In this document: one piece after another, positions 1-9,331 of the stretch
How positions within the stretch are numbered: the first letter of the stretch is position 1
How the letters are laid out: every line of letters starts with the position of its first letter
Assembly: GCA_013426805.1 (NCBI GenBank)
Contig: JACDZG010000025.1
Location: 1-64,000, forward strand
Reading direction: 5' to 3'
DNA from: Chromatiaceae bacterium
Lineage (GTDB): Bacteria; Pseudomonadota; Gammaproteobacteria; Chromatiales; Chromatiaceae
Length of the DNA: 64,000 nucleotides
Notes under the pieces: generated by a model
The model's database searches: none
What the model saw: the letters and a program-made list of their open reading frames with translations, nothing else
What the model was told of the DNA's origin: nothing
Position numbers and translations under genes: made by a program

Positions 1-24
1 TCACCGCCAGGGCCTATCCCAAAA

Positions 25-54
25 CCCCCGCTCCCACAAGCGGGGGTTTTTTTT
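25..54 (+). terminator. Rho-independent terminator of an upstream gene
   Basis: An 8-bp GC stem (25-32 pairing with 39-46) with a 6-base loop is followed by eight T residues (47-54). This is a textbook intrinsic terminator for a plus-strand gene lying left of the window. It insulates gyrA from upstream transcription. Confidence 0.9.
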
Positions 55-231
55 GGCCTGCAACTGCGGGTGGATCTTGCGGCCGGCCACGTTCTTTCCA
101 GGAGACTGTTATCCCCGCTGGGGCCGAGTGCCGCCACCGTGCTAAAATCAGGTCCCTAAGAAGTACCCCCCTAGCCGCTCCGGACCGAAAGCCGGAACGG
201 CCGTTGCGCAGCCTGGAAGCCCGCTTTTCCT

Positions 232-2901
232 ATGCCTGATTTTGCCCGCGAAGTTCTGCCGATCAACCTGGAAGACGAGATGCGCCAGTCCTACCTGGAT
301 TACGCGATGAGCGTGATCGTGGGTCGGGCGCTTCCGGATGTCCGCGATGGCCTGAAACCGGTGCATCGCCGGGTGCTCTACTCCATGAGCGAGCAGGGCA
401 ACGTCTGGAACCGTGCTCACCGCAAATCGGCCCGCGTGGTCGGTGACGTGATGGGTAAGTATCACCCGCATGGCGACTCGGCCATTTACGACACCATGGT
501 GCGGATGGCCCAGCCGTTTTCGCTCCGCTATCTGTTGGTCGACGGGCAGGGAAACTTCGGTTCGGTCGATGGGGACCCGCCGGCGGCGATGCGCTACACG
601 GAGGTGCGCCTGACGCGCATTGCCGATGCGCTGCTTGACGACCTTGACAAGGAAACAGTCGATTTCCAGGCAAATTATGACAACACCGAGCACGAGCCAA
701 CGGTGCTGCCGGCGCGTTTTCCGAACCTGCTGGTCAATGGTTCTTCCGGGATCGCCGTGGGCATGGCCACGAACATCCCCCCCCATAACCTGCGTGAGGT
801 GATCGATGCCTGTCTGGCGTTGATCGAGAACCCGCTGGCCTCGGTCGAGGACCTCATGGCCTTCATACCAGGTCCGGACTTCCCCACCGCGGGCCTGATC
901 AACGGTGTTCGCGGCATTCGCGAAGCCTATCGCACCGGGCGCGGACGCTGCGTCATGCGTGCCCGCACCGAAGTCGAGACCCAGAAGCGCAGCGGGCGCG
1001 AGGCGATCGTCGTCACTGAACTTCCTTACCAAGTCAATAAGGCGAGGCTCCTGGAGCGCATCGCCGAGTTGGTAAAGGAGAAAAAGATCGACGGCATTGC
1101 GCACGACGGGCTGCGCGATGAGTCGGATAAGGACGGCATGCGGGTCGTCATCGAGTTGAAGAAGGACGCCTACGCCGAGGTGTTGCTGAACAACCTGTTC
1201 CAGCACACGCAGATGCAGTCGGTGTTCGGCATCAATGTCGTGGCCTTGGTCGACGGGCAGCCGCGTACGCTCAACCTCAAGCAGATGCTCGAGTATTTCC
1301 TGCGCCACCGCCGCGACGTAGTGACGCGCCGGACGCTATTCCAACTGCGCAAGGCGCGTGAACGTGCCCACGTGTTGGAAGGCTACGCGATCGCGCTCGC
1401 CAATCTGGATGAGGTCATCGAGTTGATCCGTGCCTCCGGCAGTCCGGCTGAGGCGCGCGAGGGTCTGATGGCGCGTCTCTGGCCTCCTGGGGCAGTCACC
1501 GGCATGCTCGCGCGTGCCGGTGCCGATCAGACCCGACCGGACGGATTGGACGCGGTCCTTGGGCTCAGTGAGGCGGGCTACCGGTTGAGCGAGCGGCAGG
1601 CCAAGGCGATCCTGGATCTGCAACTGCATCGGCTCACCGGGCTGGAGCAGGAGAAGATTCTGGAGGAGTTCGGGGAGATCCTCGACCAGATCGCCGCGCT
1701 CTTGCTGATCCTCTCGGACCCGGACCAGTTGATGAAGGTGATCCGCGAAGAGTTGATCGCCATCCGTGAACAATTCGGTGACAACCGACGTACCGAGATC
1801 CTGGTTGACCATACGGATTTGACGCTGGAGGACCTGATCGCTCCCGAGGACGTGGTGGTCACCTTGTCGCATCATGGCTATGTCAAGGCGCAGCCGATCA
1901 GTGATTACCAGGCCCAGCGCCGCGGCGGTAAGGGCAAGAGTGCGACCTCGTTCCGGGAAGAGGATTTCATCGATCGGATTTTTGTCGCCAACTCACATGA
2001 TACGGTTCTATGCTTCTCCAGTCGGGGTCGGGTTTACTGGCTCAAGGTCTATGAGTTGCCGCAGGCCGGCCGCGGCGCCCGCGGGCGGCCCATGGTCAAC
2101 CTGTTGCCCCTGGAGCAGGGTGAGCGCATCAACGCGGTCCTGCCGGTACGGGCCTATGAGGAGGGTCTGTTCGTCTTCATGGTCACCAGCGCCGGGACGG
2201 TCAAAAAGACCCCGCTGACCGAGTTTTCCAGGCCGCTCTCCCGCGGCATCATCGCGATCGATCTGCGTGAGGACGAAATTCTGGTGGGCGTGGCGATCAC
2301 CGATGGCCGCCAGGATCTGATGCTCTTTACCTCCGCCGGCAAGGCGGTGCGCTTCAGTGAGGACCATGTGCGCGCCATGGGGCGCGGCGCTCACGGGGTG
2401 CGCGGCGTCATCCTGGATGAGGGCCAGCGCGTCATCGCCCTGGTGGTGCCGGAGCCCGGCACCATCCTCACCGTGACCGAGAACGGTTATGGTAAGCGGA
2501 CGACCGTCGATGAGTATCCCACCAAGGGTCGCGGGACCAAGGGCGTCATCGCCATTTCGACCTCCGACCGTAACGGCGCCCAGGTGGGCGCGGTGTTGGT
2601 GCGGCCGGGGGATGAGATCATGCTGATTACCGAGGGCGGCACCCTGGTGCGTACCGGGGTGGATGGCATCCCGGTGCTCGGTCGGACGGCGCAGGGTGTC
2701 AAGCTGATCAGCCTGGGCTCCGGGGAGCGGCTGCGCTATGTCGAGCGCATTGTCGCCCTGGATGGCGATAATGGCGCCGACGCGGACACCAACGGCGAAG
2801 GGACGATGGAGCTCGCCCTGGATGCGCAACCGGATGACATGGACCAGGCCGAGGATCCGGACAGCGGCGAAGACGCACCGGATGATCCCGACGAGAATTG
2901 A
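232..2901 (+). CDS. gyrA: DNA gyrase subunit A
   Basis: This is the breakage-reunion subunit of the type II topoisomerase that introduces negative supercoils together with GyrB. The catalytic tyrosine falls at residue 122 in the context RYTEVRL. The quinolone pocket has the wild-type Ser83 and Asp87 (HGDSAIYD), so no target resistance is visible. The GyrA box QRRGGKG lies near residue 562 and distinguishes it from ParC, followed by the six-bladed C-terminal beta-pinwheel. The 889-residue length is normal, and the tail is acidic (rich in Asp and Glu), as in many GyrA proteins. It is the first gene of a same-strand run; serC begins 28 bases after its stop. Confidence 0.98.
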   Translation: MPDFAREVLPINLEDEMRQSYLDYAMSVIVGRALPDVRDGLKPVHRRVLYSMSEQGNVWNRAHRKSARVVGDVMGKYHPHGDSAIYDTMVRMAQPFSLRYLLVDGQGNFGSVDGDPPAAMRYTEVRLTRIADALLDDLDKETVDFQANYDNTEHEPTVLPARFPNLLVNGSSGIAVGMATNIPPHNLREVIDACLALIENPLASVEDLMAFIPGPDFPTAGLINGVRGIREAYRTGRGRCVMRARTEVETQKRSGREAIVVTELPYQVNKARLLERIAELVKEKKIDGIAHDGLRDESDKDGMRVVIELKKDAYAEVLLNNLFQHTQMQSVFGINVVALVDGQPRTLNLKQMLEYFLRHRRDVVTRRTLFQLRKARERAHVLEGYAIALANLDEVIELIRASGSPAEAREGLMARLWPPGAVTGMLARAGADQTRPDGLDAVLGLSEAGYRLSERQAKAILDLQLHRLTGLEQEKILEEFGEILDQIAALLLILSDPDQLMKVIREELIAIREQFGDNRRTEILVDHTDLTLEDLIAPEDVVVTLSHHGYVKAQPISDYQAQRRGGKGKSATSFREEDFIDRIFVANSHDTVLCFSSRGRVYWLKVYELPQAGRGARGRPMVNLLPLEQGERINAVLPVRAYEEGLFVFMVTSAGTVKKTPLTEFSRPLSRGIIAIDLREDEILVGVAITDGRQDLMLFTSAGKAVRFSEDHVRAMGRGAHGVRGVILDEGQRVIALVVPEPGTILTVTENGYGKRTTVDEYPTKGRGTKGVIAISTSDRNGAQVGAVLVRPGDEIMLITEGGTLVRTGVDGIPVLGRTAQGVKLISLGSGERLRYVERIVALDGDNGADADTNGEGTMELALDAQPDDMDQAEDPDSGEDAPDDPDEN

Positions 2902-2929
2902 GTTTCAGACGTATTAGCGGAGATTGACG

Positions 2930-4012
2930 ATGCCACGCATATATAACTTCAGCGCCGGCCCGGCCATGTTGCCCGAGTCCGTGCTCCGTCAGGCGCAGGA
3001 AGAACTGTTGGACTGGCAAGGCAGCGGCATGTGTGTGGCCGAGATGAGCCACCGCGGCAAAGAGTTCATGGCGATCGCCGCCGCGGCCGAGGCGGATCTG
3101 CGTGAGCTGTTGCAGATTCCGGCAAACTACAAGGTCCTGTTCCTGCAAGGCGGGGCTTCCATGCAGTTCGCCATGGTGCCGATGAACCTCCTGCGTGGCG
3201 GGGCCGCCGCGGACTATCTCAACACCGGGTCCTGGTCGAAGAAGGCGATCGCCGAGGCGCGCCGCTTCGGCAGCGTCAATGTCGCCGCGACCACCGAGGA
3301 CACGCGCTTCAACCGTGCACCGACCCAGGCTGAACTCAAGCTCAACGGGGATGCCGCCTATGTCCATTACACCCCGAACGAGACCATCGAGGGCGTGGAG
3401 TTCCCCTATGTGCCGGACGCCGGCGGCAAGCCGTTGGTGGCGGACATGTCGTCCACGCTGTTGTCCCGGCCGGTGGACATCCAGCGCTTTGGTTTGATCT
3501 ACGCGGGTGCCCAAAAGAACATCGGCCCGGCGGGGCTCACCATCGTCATCGTGCGCGAGGACCTGATCGGTCAGCCCCTCACCGGCACGCCGACCATGCT
3601 CGATTATCAGGTCCAGGCCGATAATGAGTCCATGTATAACACTCCGCCGACCTATGCCTGGTACCTGGCGGGGTTGGTGTTCCAGTGGCTGAAGGGACTC
3701 GGCGGTCTGGACGCCATGGCGGCGATCAACGCGCGCAAGGCACAGCAGCTCTACGCCGCCATCGACGCCTCAGGTTTCTACACGAATCCGGTCAGTCCCG
3801 AGTCCCGGTCCTGGATGAATGTCCCCTTCACGCTGCCCAGCCCGGATGTGGACGACGCCTTCATCAAAGGCGCGAAGGCCGCCGGGCTGACCACCCTGAA
3901 AGGCCATCGCTCGGTCGGTGGGATGCGTGCCAGCATCTACAATGCCATGCCGGAGGCGGGCGTGCAGGCCCTGGTCACTTATATGCAGGAGTTCGAGCGC
4001 AAGCACGGCTGA
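2930..4012 (+). CDS. serC: Phosphoserine aminotransferase
   Basis: This PLP enzyme converts 3-phosphohydroxypyruvate and glutamate to O-phosphoserine, and also acts in pyridoxal phosphate synthesis. The N-terminus MPRIYNFSAGPAMLP is diagnostic of the family, and the PLP lysine is in AGAQKNIGPAG. At 360 residues it is standard length. The ATG at 2930 is chosen over a TTG at 2924 because it matches the family N-terminus and has AGCGGAG about 8 bases upstream. It sits between gyrA and serA, so two consecutive steps of serine synthesis are adjacent. Confidence 0.97.
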   Translation: MPRIYNFSAGPAMLPESVLRQAQEELLDWQGSGMCVAEMSHRGKEFMAIAAAAEADLRELLQIPANYKVLFLQGGASMQFAMVPMNLLRGGAAADYLNTGSWSKKAIAEARRFGSVNVAATTEDTRFNRAPTQAELKLNGDAAYVHYTPNETIEGVEFPYVPDAGGKPLVADMSSTLLSRPVDIQRFGLIYAGAQKNIGPAGLTIVIVREDLIGQPLTGTPTMLDYQVQADNESMYNTPPTYAWYLAGLVFQWLKGLGGLDAMAAINARKAQQLYAAIDASGFYTNPVSPESRSWMNVPFTLPSPDVDDAFIKGAKAAGLTTLKGHRSVGGMRASIYNAMPEAGVQALVTYMQEFERKHG

Positions 4013-4084
4013 CCAGGCCTTGGGCGATTGCCGGAAATCGCCGAAGGCTCGCACCGCGTCCCCCATCCATTACAGAGTCAACCC

Positions 4085-5254
4085 ATGTTCAAGATCCAGA
4101 CCCTGAACAATATCTCCGTGGCCGGGCTCGACCGGCTGCCGCGGGACCGCTATGAGGTGGCCTCCGAGATCACGCACCCGGATGCCATCCTGGTGCGCTC
4201 GGCCAAGATGCACGATCTGGTCATCCCGGACTCGGTCCAGGCGATCGGCCGTGCCGGCGCGGGCACCAACAACATTCCGGTTCCCGCCATGACCGCGCGG
4301 GGTATCGTGGTGTTCAATGCGCCCGGTGCCAACGCGAATGCGGTGAAGGAACTGGTGATTGCCGGGATGCTGATCGCGGCCCGGAATATCGGTCAGGCCT
4401 GGCACTTCGCCCGGGGGCTGCAGGGCGACGATGCGGCCATCAATCAGGCGGTCGAAGCGGGGAAGAAGCAGTTCGTCGGTTTTGAGCTGCCGGGTCGGAC
4501 GCTGGGTGTCATCGGGCTCGGGGCCATCGGGGTCAAGGTGGCCAATGCCGCGCGCGCACTCGGTATGAAGGTGGTGGGTTACGACCCGACCATCACCGTC
4601 CAGCGTGCCTGGCAGTTGGCGAGCGACGTCCAGCCGGCGCTCAGCATCGATGACTTGCTGTCCCGCTCCGATTTTGTGACCTTCCATGTGCCGCTCACCA
4701 ACGAGACCCGCCACATGATCACCGCCGAGCGGCTCAAGATTCTCAAGAAGGGCGCGGTGCTGCTCAATTTCTCCCGTGACGGTATCCTGGACGACGACGC
4801 GGTGGTCACCGCGCTGGACCAGGGTCACCTCTACGCCTATTGTTGCGATTTCCCGAGCAACCTGTTGAAGGACCATCCGCGGGTGGTTACCCTGCCGCAT
4901 CTGGGAGCCTCCACCGCCGAGGCGGAAGACAACTGTGCCGTCATGGTCGCGGATCAGGTGCGTGACTACCTGGAAGACGGGACCGTGGCCAACTCGGTGA
5001 ATTTCCCTGAGATCAACCTGCCGCGCAACAGTGGATACCGGATGGCGATCGTCAACAGCAACGTGCCCAACATGGTGGGTCAGATCTCCACGGATCTGGC
5101 CGCGGCCGGGCTCAATATCCTGGATATGCTCAATCGCTCCCGCGGCAACGTGGCGGTGACCCTGATCGACGTCAATGACCGTTGTCCGGACGCGACTGTC
5201 GCCCAACTGCGCGGCATCGCGGGGGTGCTCTCGGTGCGTTGTCTCGGAAACTGA
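4085..5254 (+). CDS. serA: D-3-phosphoglycerate dehydrogenase
   Basis: This NAD-dependent enzyme carries out the first committed step of serine synthesis and makes the substrate of SerC. A Rossmann glycine motif (VIGLGAIG) lies near residue 142. A C-terminal ACT domain starts near residue 319 (MAIVNSNVPNMVGQI) and is the usual site of serine feedback. The protein has about 389 residues, the short ACT-containing form. The ATG at 4085 gives MFKIQTLNNIS; the frame is open upstream to 4028, but that extension lacks family similarity. The gene lies between serC and pheA, a position empty in the classic pseudomonad gyrA-serC-pheA order. Confidence 0.96.
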   Translation: MFKIQTLNNISVAGLDRLPRDRYEVASEITHPDAILVRSAKMHDLVIPDSVQAIGRAGAGTNNIPVPAMTARGIVVFNAPGANANAVKELVIAGMLIAARNIGQAWHFARGLQGDDAAINQAVEAGKKQFVGFELPGRTLGVIGLGAIGVKVANAARALGMKVVGYDPTITVQRAWQLASDVQPALSIDDLLSRSDFVTFHVPLTNETRHMITAERLKILKKGAVLLNFSRDGILDDDAVVTALDQGHLYAYCCDFPSNLLKDHPRVVTLPHLGASTAEAEDNCAVMVADQVRDYLEDGTVANSVNFPEINLPRNSGYRMAIVNSNVPNMVGQISTDLAAAGLNILDMLNRSRGNVAVTLIDVNDRCPDATVAQLRGIAGVLSVRCLGN

Positions 5255-5270
5255 AGCCGGCTGACCACCC

Positions 5271-6383
5271 ATGAGTACCGTCGGCAACAGCGGGGATGAA
5301 CTGCGACAGGTGCGCGAGCGCATCGATGCCGTCGATATGGAGATCTTGCGTCTGATCAGCGAGCGTGCCCGTTGCGCCCAAGAGGTCGGGCGGATCAAGC
5401 ATGCCGTGGTCGGCACCGGCGAGGAGGGTTCGGTCCAGTACTATCGTCCGGAACGCGAGGCGGCGATCCTGCGGCGGATCAAGGAGCGCAACCCCGGTCC
5501 CTTGGACGGCGAGGAGGTGGCGCGGCTCTTTCGCGAGATCATGTCGGCTTGTCTGGCCTTGGAGCAGCCGATCAAGGCCGCCTACCTGGGGCCCGAGGGC
5601 ACCTTCACCCAGGCCGCCGCGCTCAAGCAGTTCGGCCGCTCGGTGCGCACCATCGCCATGCCGACCATCAGCGAGATCTTCCGCGAGGTCGAGGCGGGCT
5701 CCTGTGACTATGGCGTGGTGCCGGTGGAAAACTCCACCGAGGGGGTGATCAGTCACACCCTGGATATGTTCTTGTCCTCGCCGCTCCTGATCACCGGCGA
5801 GGTCAGCCTGCGGATCCATCATCACCTGATGAGTCTGGAGGCCGATACCAGCGCCATCCGCATCCTCTATTCGCACCAGCAATCACTGGCCCAATGCCGG
5901 GGTTGGCTGGATCGCCATCTACCGCACGCGGAGCGCGTCGCCGTGGGCAGCAACGCGGAGGCGGCGCGCCTGGCAAGCCGGCAGGCCAGCAGCGCCGCGG
6001 TGGCCGGACTGCCGGCCGCCGAGATCTACGGCTTGGCCGTGCTGGCGCAACGCATCGAGGATGAACCGGGCAATACCACCCGTTTTTTGGTTATCGGTGC
6101 CAACGATGCGCCGCCCAGCGGCCAAGATAAGACCAGTCTCCTGCTCTCCTGTCGCAATGAGTCCGGCGGCCTGCACGGCCTTCTGTCGCCGTTTGTCGAG
6201 CACGGAATCAGCATGACCCGGATCGAGTCCCGGCCGTCCCGCCGGGGGATTTGGGACTACGTATTCTTCATCGACATTATGGGCCATCAGCACGAGCCCA
6301 AGGTCGCTGCCGCCCTGGAAGCCCTCAAGCGCAGTGCTCTGCTGTTCAAGCTGCTGGGGTCCTATCCGGTGGCTGTACTCTAG
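5271..6383 (+). CDS. pheA: Bifunctional chorismate mutase / prephenate dehydratase (P-protein)
   Basis: The enzyme converts chorismate to prephenate and then to phenylpyruvate on the phenylalanine branch. Domains in order: an AroQ-type mutase helix bundle (about residues 8-95, starting LRQVRERIDAVD), the dehydratase domain (about 100-275, with AYLGPEGTFTQAA and VVPVENSTEGV), and a C-terminal ACT domain carrying the phenylalanine-binding ESRP motif. At 370 residues it has normal length for a P-protein. It starts 16 bases after the serA stop, and hisC follows 27 bases downstream, so it is probably cotranscribed. Confidence 0.97.
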   Translation: MSTVGNSGDELRQVRERIDAVDMEILRLISERARCAQEVGRIKHAVVGTGEEGSVQYYRPEREAAILRRIKERNPGPLDGEEVARLFREIMSACLALEQPIKAAYLGPEGTFTQAAALKQFGRSVRTIAMPTISEIFREVEAGSCDYGVVPVENSTEGVISHTLDMFLSSPLLITGEVSLRIHHHLMSLEADTSAIRILYSHQQSLAQCRGWLDRHLPHAERVAVGSNAEAARLASRQASSAAVAGLPAAEIYGLAVLAQRIEDEPGNTTRFLVIGANDAPPSGQDKTSLLLSCRNESGGLHGLLSPFVEHGISMTRIESRPSRRGIWDYVFFIDIMGHQHEPKVAAALEALKRSALLFKLLGSYPVAVL

Positions 6384-6410
6384 GATCAACTGTCCGTAAA
6401 TGAGCGCACT

Positions 6411-7520
6411 ATGACGTACCCAGACGACCCTTTTCTCGCCATCGCCGCGCCCGGTATCGCCGGTTTGACCCCCTATGTCCCCGGCAAGCCGGTCTCTGAA
6501 CTTGAGCGGGAGCTGGGGATCACCAATTCCATCAAGCTCGCTTCCAACGAAAACCCGCTGGGCCCAGGCCCGCGGGCGCGCGCGGCCATCGCGGCGGTGT
6601 TGGGCGAACTCGGACGCTATCCGGATGGCGGCGGCTTCGCGTTGCGGCGCGCGATCGCGGACCACCACGGGGTGTCCCCGATGGCGGTCACCATCGGCAA
6701 TGGGTCCAACGATGTGCTCGACATGGTGGCGCGCGTCTTCCTGCAACCGGGAACCGAGTCGCTGTTCTCGCAGCACGCCTTCGCCGTCTATCCCATCGCC
6801 ACCCAAGCAGTCGGTGCCACCGCCCGCGTGGCCCCGGCGCGCGACTACGGTCACGATCTGGAGGCCATGGCCGCCATGGTCACGGACCGAACCCGTGTCG
6901 TGTGGATTGCCAATCCCAATAACCCGACCGGAACCTGGCTTGCTGCCGACCCGCTGCGCACCTTCATTGACGGACTGCCCAAGTCCTGCGTGGTCGTCCT
7001 CGACGAGGCCTACACCGAATATGTCAATGAGCCGGACTTCCCGGATGCCAGCCAATGGCTCGATACGCATCCCAACCTGATCGTCACGCGCACCTTCTCC
7101 AAGACCCACGGACTGGCCGCATTGCGGGTGGGCTATGCACTGTGCGATACCCGTCTGGCCGACCTTCTGAACCGGGTACGTCAGCCGTTCAATGTCAGCA
7201 GCCTGGCGCAAGCCGCCGCGACCGCGGCGATCGGCGACCAGGAGCACGTGCGCGCGTCCGTGGCGCTGAATCGCAGCGGTATGGATCAGCTCACGGCCGC
7301 CTGCGAGCGGCTTGGTCTCGGCTACATTCCCTCGGTCGGCAACTTCATCACGCTGGACTGCGGCCGGCCGGCTGGTCCGATCAACGAGGCCCTGTTGCGG
7401 CGGGGTGTGATCGTGCGGCCGGTCGCCAACTACGGCTTGCCCAACCATCTGCGAGTGAGCATCGGTCTGGCCGAGGAAAATGCCCGCTTCATCGCCGAAC
7501 TCACCGATCTCTTGAAATAA
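6411..7520 (+). CDS. hisC: Histidinol-phosphate aminotransferase
   Basis: This fold-type I PLP aminotransferase of 369 residues acts on histidinol phosphate. In this pheA-hisC-tyrA context it may also transaminate the aromatic keto acids. The PLP lysine is in TFSKTHGLAALRVGY. Substrate-side motifs include SNENPLGP and WIANPNNPTGT. Its TAA stop shares one base with the ATG of tyrA, indicating translational coupling. Confidence 0.95.
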   Translation: MTYPDDPFLAIAAPGIAGLTPYVPGKPVSELERELGITNSIKLASNENPLGPGPRARAAIAAVLGELGRYPDGGGFALRRAIADHHGVSPMAVTIGNGSNDVLDMVARVFLQPGTESLFSQHAFAVYPIATQAVGATARVAPARDYGHDLEAMAAMVTDRTRVVWIANPNNPTGTWLAADPLRTFIDGLPKSCVVVLDEAYTEYVNEPDFPDASQWLDTHPNLIVTRTFSKTHGLAALRVGYALCDTRLADLLNRVRQPFNVSSLAQAAATAAIGDQEHVRASVALNRSGMDQLTAACERLGLGYIPSVGNFITLDCGRPAGPINEALLRRGVIVRPVANYGLPNHLRVSIGLAEENARFIAELTDLLK

Positions 7521-8380
7521 TGATCGAACGACTCGCCATCATCGGGGTTGGCCTGATCGGCGGTTCGCTGGCGCGGGCCTTGCGCGCGGCCGGCGCGGTG
7601 GGCGAGGTCGTTGGCTGCGGCCGTGCGCTGCCCAATCTGGAACGGGCGGTCGAGCTGGGTGTCATCGACCGCTTCGATCAGGACCCGGCCGTCGCGGTGG
7701 CGGGGGCGGATATGGTCTTCCTCGCGGTGCCGCTCGGCGCGATGCGCGATGTGCTCGCCGCCACGCGCGCGTCCTTGGGTCCGGATGCCGTCGTTACCGA
7801 TGGGGGCAGCGTAAAAGGCAGTGTCGTGGCGGATGTGGCGGCGGTCTGCGGACAGCTGCCGCGCTGGTTCGTCCCTGGCCACCCCATTGCCGGAACTGAG
7901 CGCAGCGGGGTGGACGCCTCCTTCGCCGACCTCTATCGCAACCGTCGGGTGATCCTCACGCCGGTCGCAGAGACTGACCCGGCGGCGGTCGAGCGGGTGG
8001 AGTGGATGTGGCGGATCTGCGGGGCCGAGGTCAGCCGCATGAGCGTCGCCCATCACGACGAGGTGCTGGCCGCCACCAGCCATCTGCCGCATATGTTAGC
8101 CTTCGGCTTGGTCGATGCCTTGGCGCGCATGGACGAGACTGAAGAAATATTCCGCTATGCCGCCGGTGGTTTCCGGGATTTTACCCGCATCGCCTCGTCC
8201 AACCCGGTCATGTGGCGGGACATCTGCATTGCCAACCGCGAATCACTGTCCGCCATGCTCGCCCGCTTCGGCGTCGAATTGACTGATCTGGCTCAGGCCA
8301 TCCGGTTCGGCGACGGGCAGTACCTGCTCGAAGTCTTCGAGCGCGCCAAGGCGGCGCGCGATCGGCACCTGGAGGGGTGA
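7520..8380 (+). CDS. tyrA: Prephenate dehydrogenase
   Basis: The enzyme oxidises prephenate to 4-hydroxyphenylpyruvate with NAD(P) on the tyrosine branch. An N-terminal Rossmann motif (IIGVGLIGGSLARAL) is followed by the HPIAGTERSG substrate motif. At 286 residues it is a stand-alone TyrA without mutase or ACT domain. The start ATG overlaps the hisC stop by one base, and its own stop overlaps the following GTG. In many gammaproteobacteria aroA and cmk follow tyrA; here they are absent. Confidence 0.95.
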   Translation: MIERLAIIGVGLIGGSLARALRAAGAVGEVVGCGRALPNLERAVELGVIDRFDQDPAVAVAGADMVFLAVPLGAMRDVLAATRASLGPDAVVTDGGSVKGSVVADVAAVCGQLPRWFVPGHPIAGTERSGVDASFADLYRNRRVILTPVAETDPAAVERVEWMWRICGAEVSRMSVAHHDEVLAATSHLPHMLAFGLVDALARMDETEEIFRYAAGGFRDFTRIASSNPVMWRDICIANRESLSAMLARFGVELTDLAQAIRFGDGQYLLEVFERAKAARDRHLEG

Positions 8381-8757
8381 ACGTCATGCCAGTGAAGCCG
8401 CCGCTCGTCCGGTCTGTTGCCACCGCGGCACTGACCCTGCTGTTGCTGGGCTGTGCGGGCGGGCTCATCGGCTATTTGCCCGTGGTGACCCAACCGCGTC
8501 AGGCGTCCGCTGTGACCGTTTTCCGGGATGGCTCGCTGCCGGGGTTCATCGGTCCGATCACGCTGCGGATCGATGACCGGAAGACCTTCCGGGTCTGGCG
8601 CAATCAACAGTTCAGCTTCCAGCTCGACCCCGGCGAGTATCTCTTCTACTACACCATCGGACTCAATGAGTGTCGGCGTGTCGCCTACATCCAACCCAAC
8701 CGCACCTACCGCTTCCGCTTAGCGCCGAACTGTGACCGCTTCGATGGGCCCTTCTGA
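8377..8757 (+). CDS. Small predicted lipoprotein
   Basis: This protein of about 126 residues has a hydrophobic leader ending in a lipobox (LLLLGC, then AGG), so it is probably lipidated and exported. The mature part contains a short beta-rich segment (FRDGSLPGFIGPITLRIDD, later LDPGEYLFYYTIG) resembling the DUF2846-type fold, though I cannot confirm this. The GTG at 8377 overlaps the tyrA stop (GTGA); an ATG at 8386 is the alternative start. Its last 39 bases overlap the end of the convergent MEKHLA gene. Confidence 0.75.
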   Translation: MNVMPVKPPLVRSVATAALTLLLLGCAGGLIGYLPVVTQPRQASAVTVFRDGSLPGFIGPITLRIDDRKTFRVWRNQQFSFQLDPGEYLFYYTIGLNECRRVAYIQPNRTYRFRLAPNCDRFDGPF

Positions 8758-9267
8758 CGCCTGATCGGTCGCGTCCGTCGGCAGCAGCCGCCAGTGCGCG
8801 AAGGTCGCCGCCTGACCCTGATGCCGCCCTTGCTGATCCAGCAAATTCCATACACAGGCACGTTCGATCAGGAAGCGTTGTCCGCGCGCGCTGATCCGCA
8901 CCCCGCGGTAGTCATCGACAAAGCCGTGCACCGTGACCTCATGCAGCAACCGCGCCCGCTCAGCGCGATCGGGTGCCTCCGCCGTGTAACGGGAAGGCAT
9001 CCGCGTGAGCTGGTCCCAGGTGACCGTGAAGAGGCCGAGCACTGTTCGATTTCCGTAGGTCAGGATCGGATCGGCCTGAGTGTCGTGTGAGAGCAGTGCA
9101 AAGGGGGCATCGAACAGCGCTTTGGCGGCATCTGCGTCGCCCAGTGACGGATCGATCAGGTCCCGTCCGGTCAGGCGGCGATAGCTGTCCCGCAACAGCC
9201 GGAGATGATCCGCCAGGAAGGCGTTGGACTCGGTCGGAGCGGGGAAGGGGGGTGGGTGATTGGTCAT
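8719..9267 (-). CDS. MEKHLA domain-containing protein
   Basis: The 182-residue protein matches the MEKHLA domain almost end to end, including HDTQADPILTYGNRTVL, LTRMPSRYTAEAPDR, FVDDYRGVRISARGQRF and VWNLLDQQG. MEKHLA is a PAS-like small-molecule or redox-sensing module, also found at the end of plant HD-ZIP III proteins. Bacterial stand-alone copies have no settled function. It lies downstream of the large membrane protein gene on the same strand, 64 bases away, with a stem-loop in the gap. It converges on the lipoprotein gene with a 39-base overlap. Confidence 0.88.
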   Translation of the reverse strand: MTNHPPPFPAPTESNAFLADHLRLLRDSYRRLTGRDLIDPSLGDADAAKALFDAPFALLSHDTQADPILTYGNRTVLGLFTVTWDQLTRMPSRYTAEAPDRAERARLLHEVTVHGFVDDYRGVRISARGQRFLIERACVWNLLDQQGRHQGQAATFAHWRLLPTDATDQASEGPIEAVTVRR

Positions 9268-9283
9268 GAGTGTGATTATCCAG

Positions 9284-9319
9284 GAACGCGCGGTCAGCGG
9301 TCAGCCGACCCGCGCGTTC
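9284..9319. other. Stem-loop between membrane protein gene and MEKHLA gene
   Basis: A perfect 10-bp stem (9284-9293 with 9310-9319, GAACGCGCGG) encloses 16 bases. No T-run follows on either strand. It is a possible mRNA-processing or attenuation hairpin rather than a classical terminator. Confidence 0.5.
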
Positions 9320-9331
9320 TCTCGTGCCGCG

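Noticed and set aside
148-1308. Long open frame antisense to gyrA
   Set aside because: It lies entirely within gyrA on the other strand and encodes His/Arg/Gln-rich shadow sequence; high GC keeps antisense frames open.
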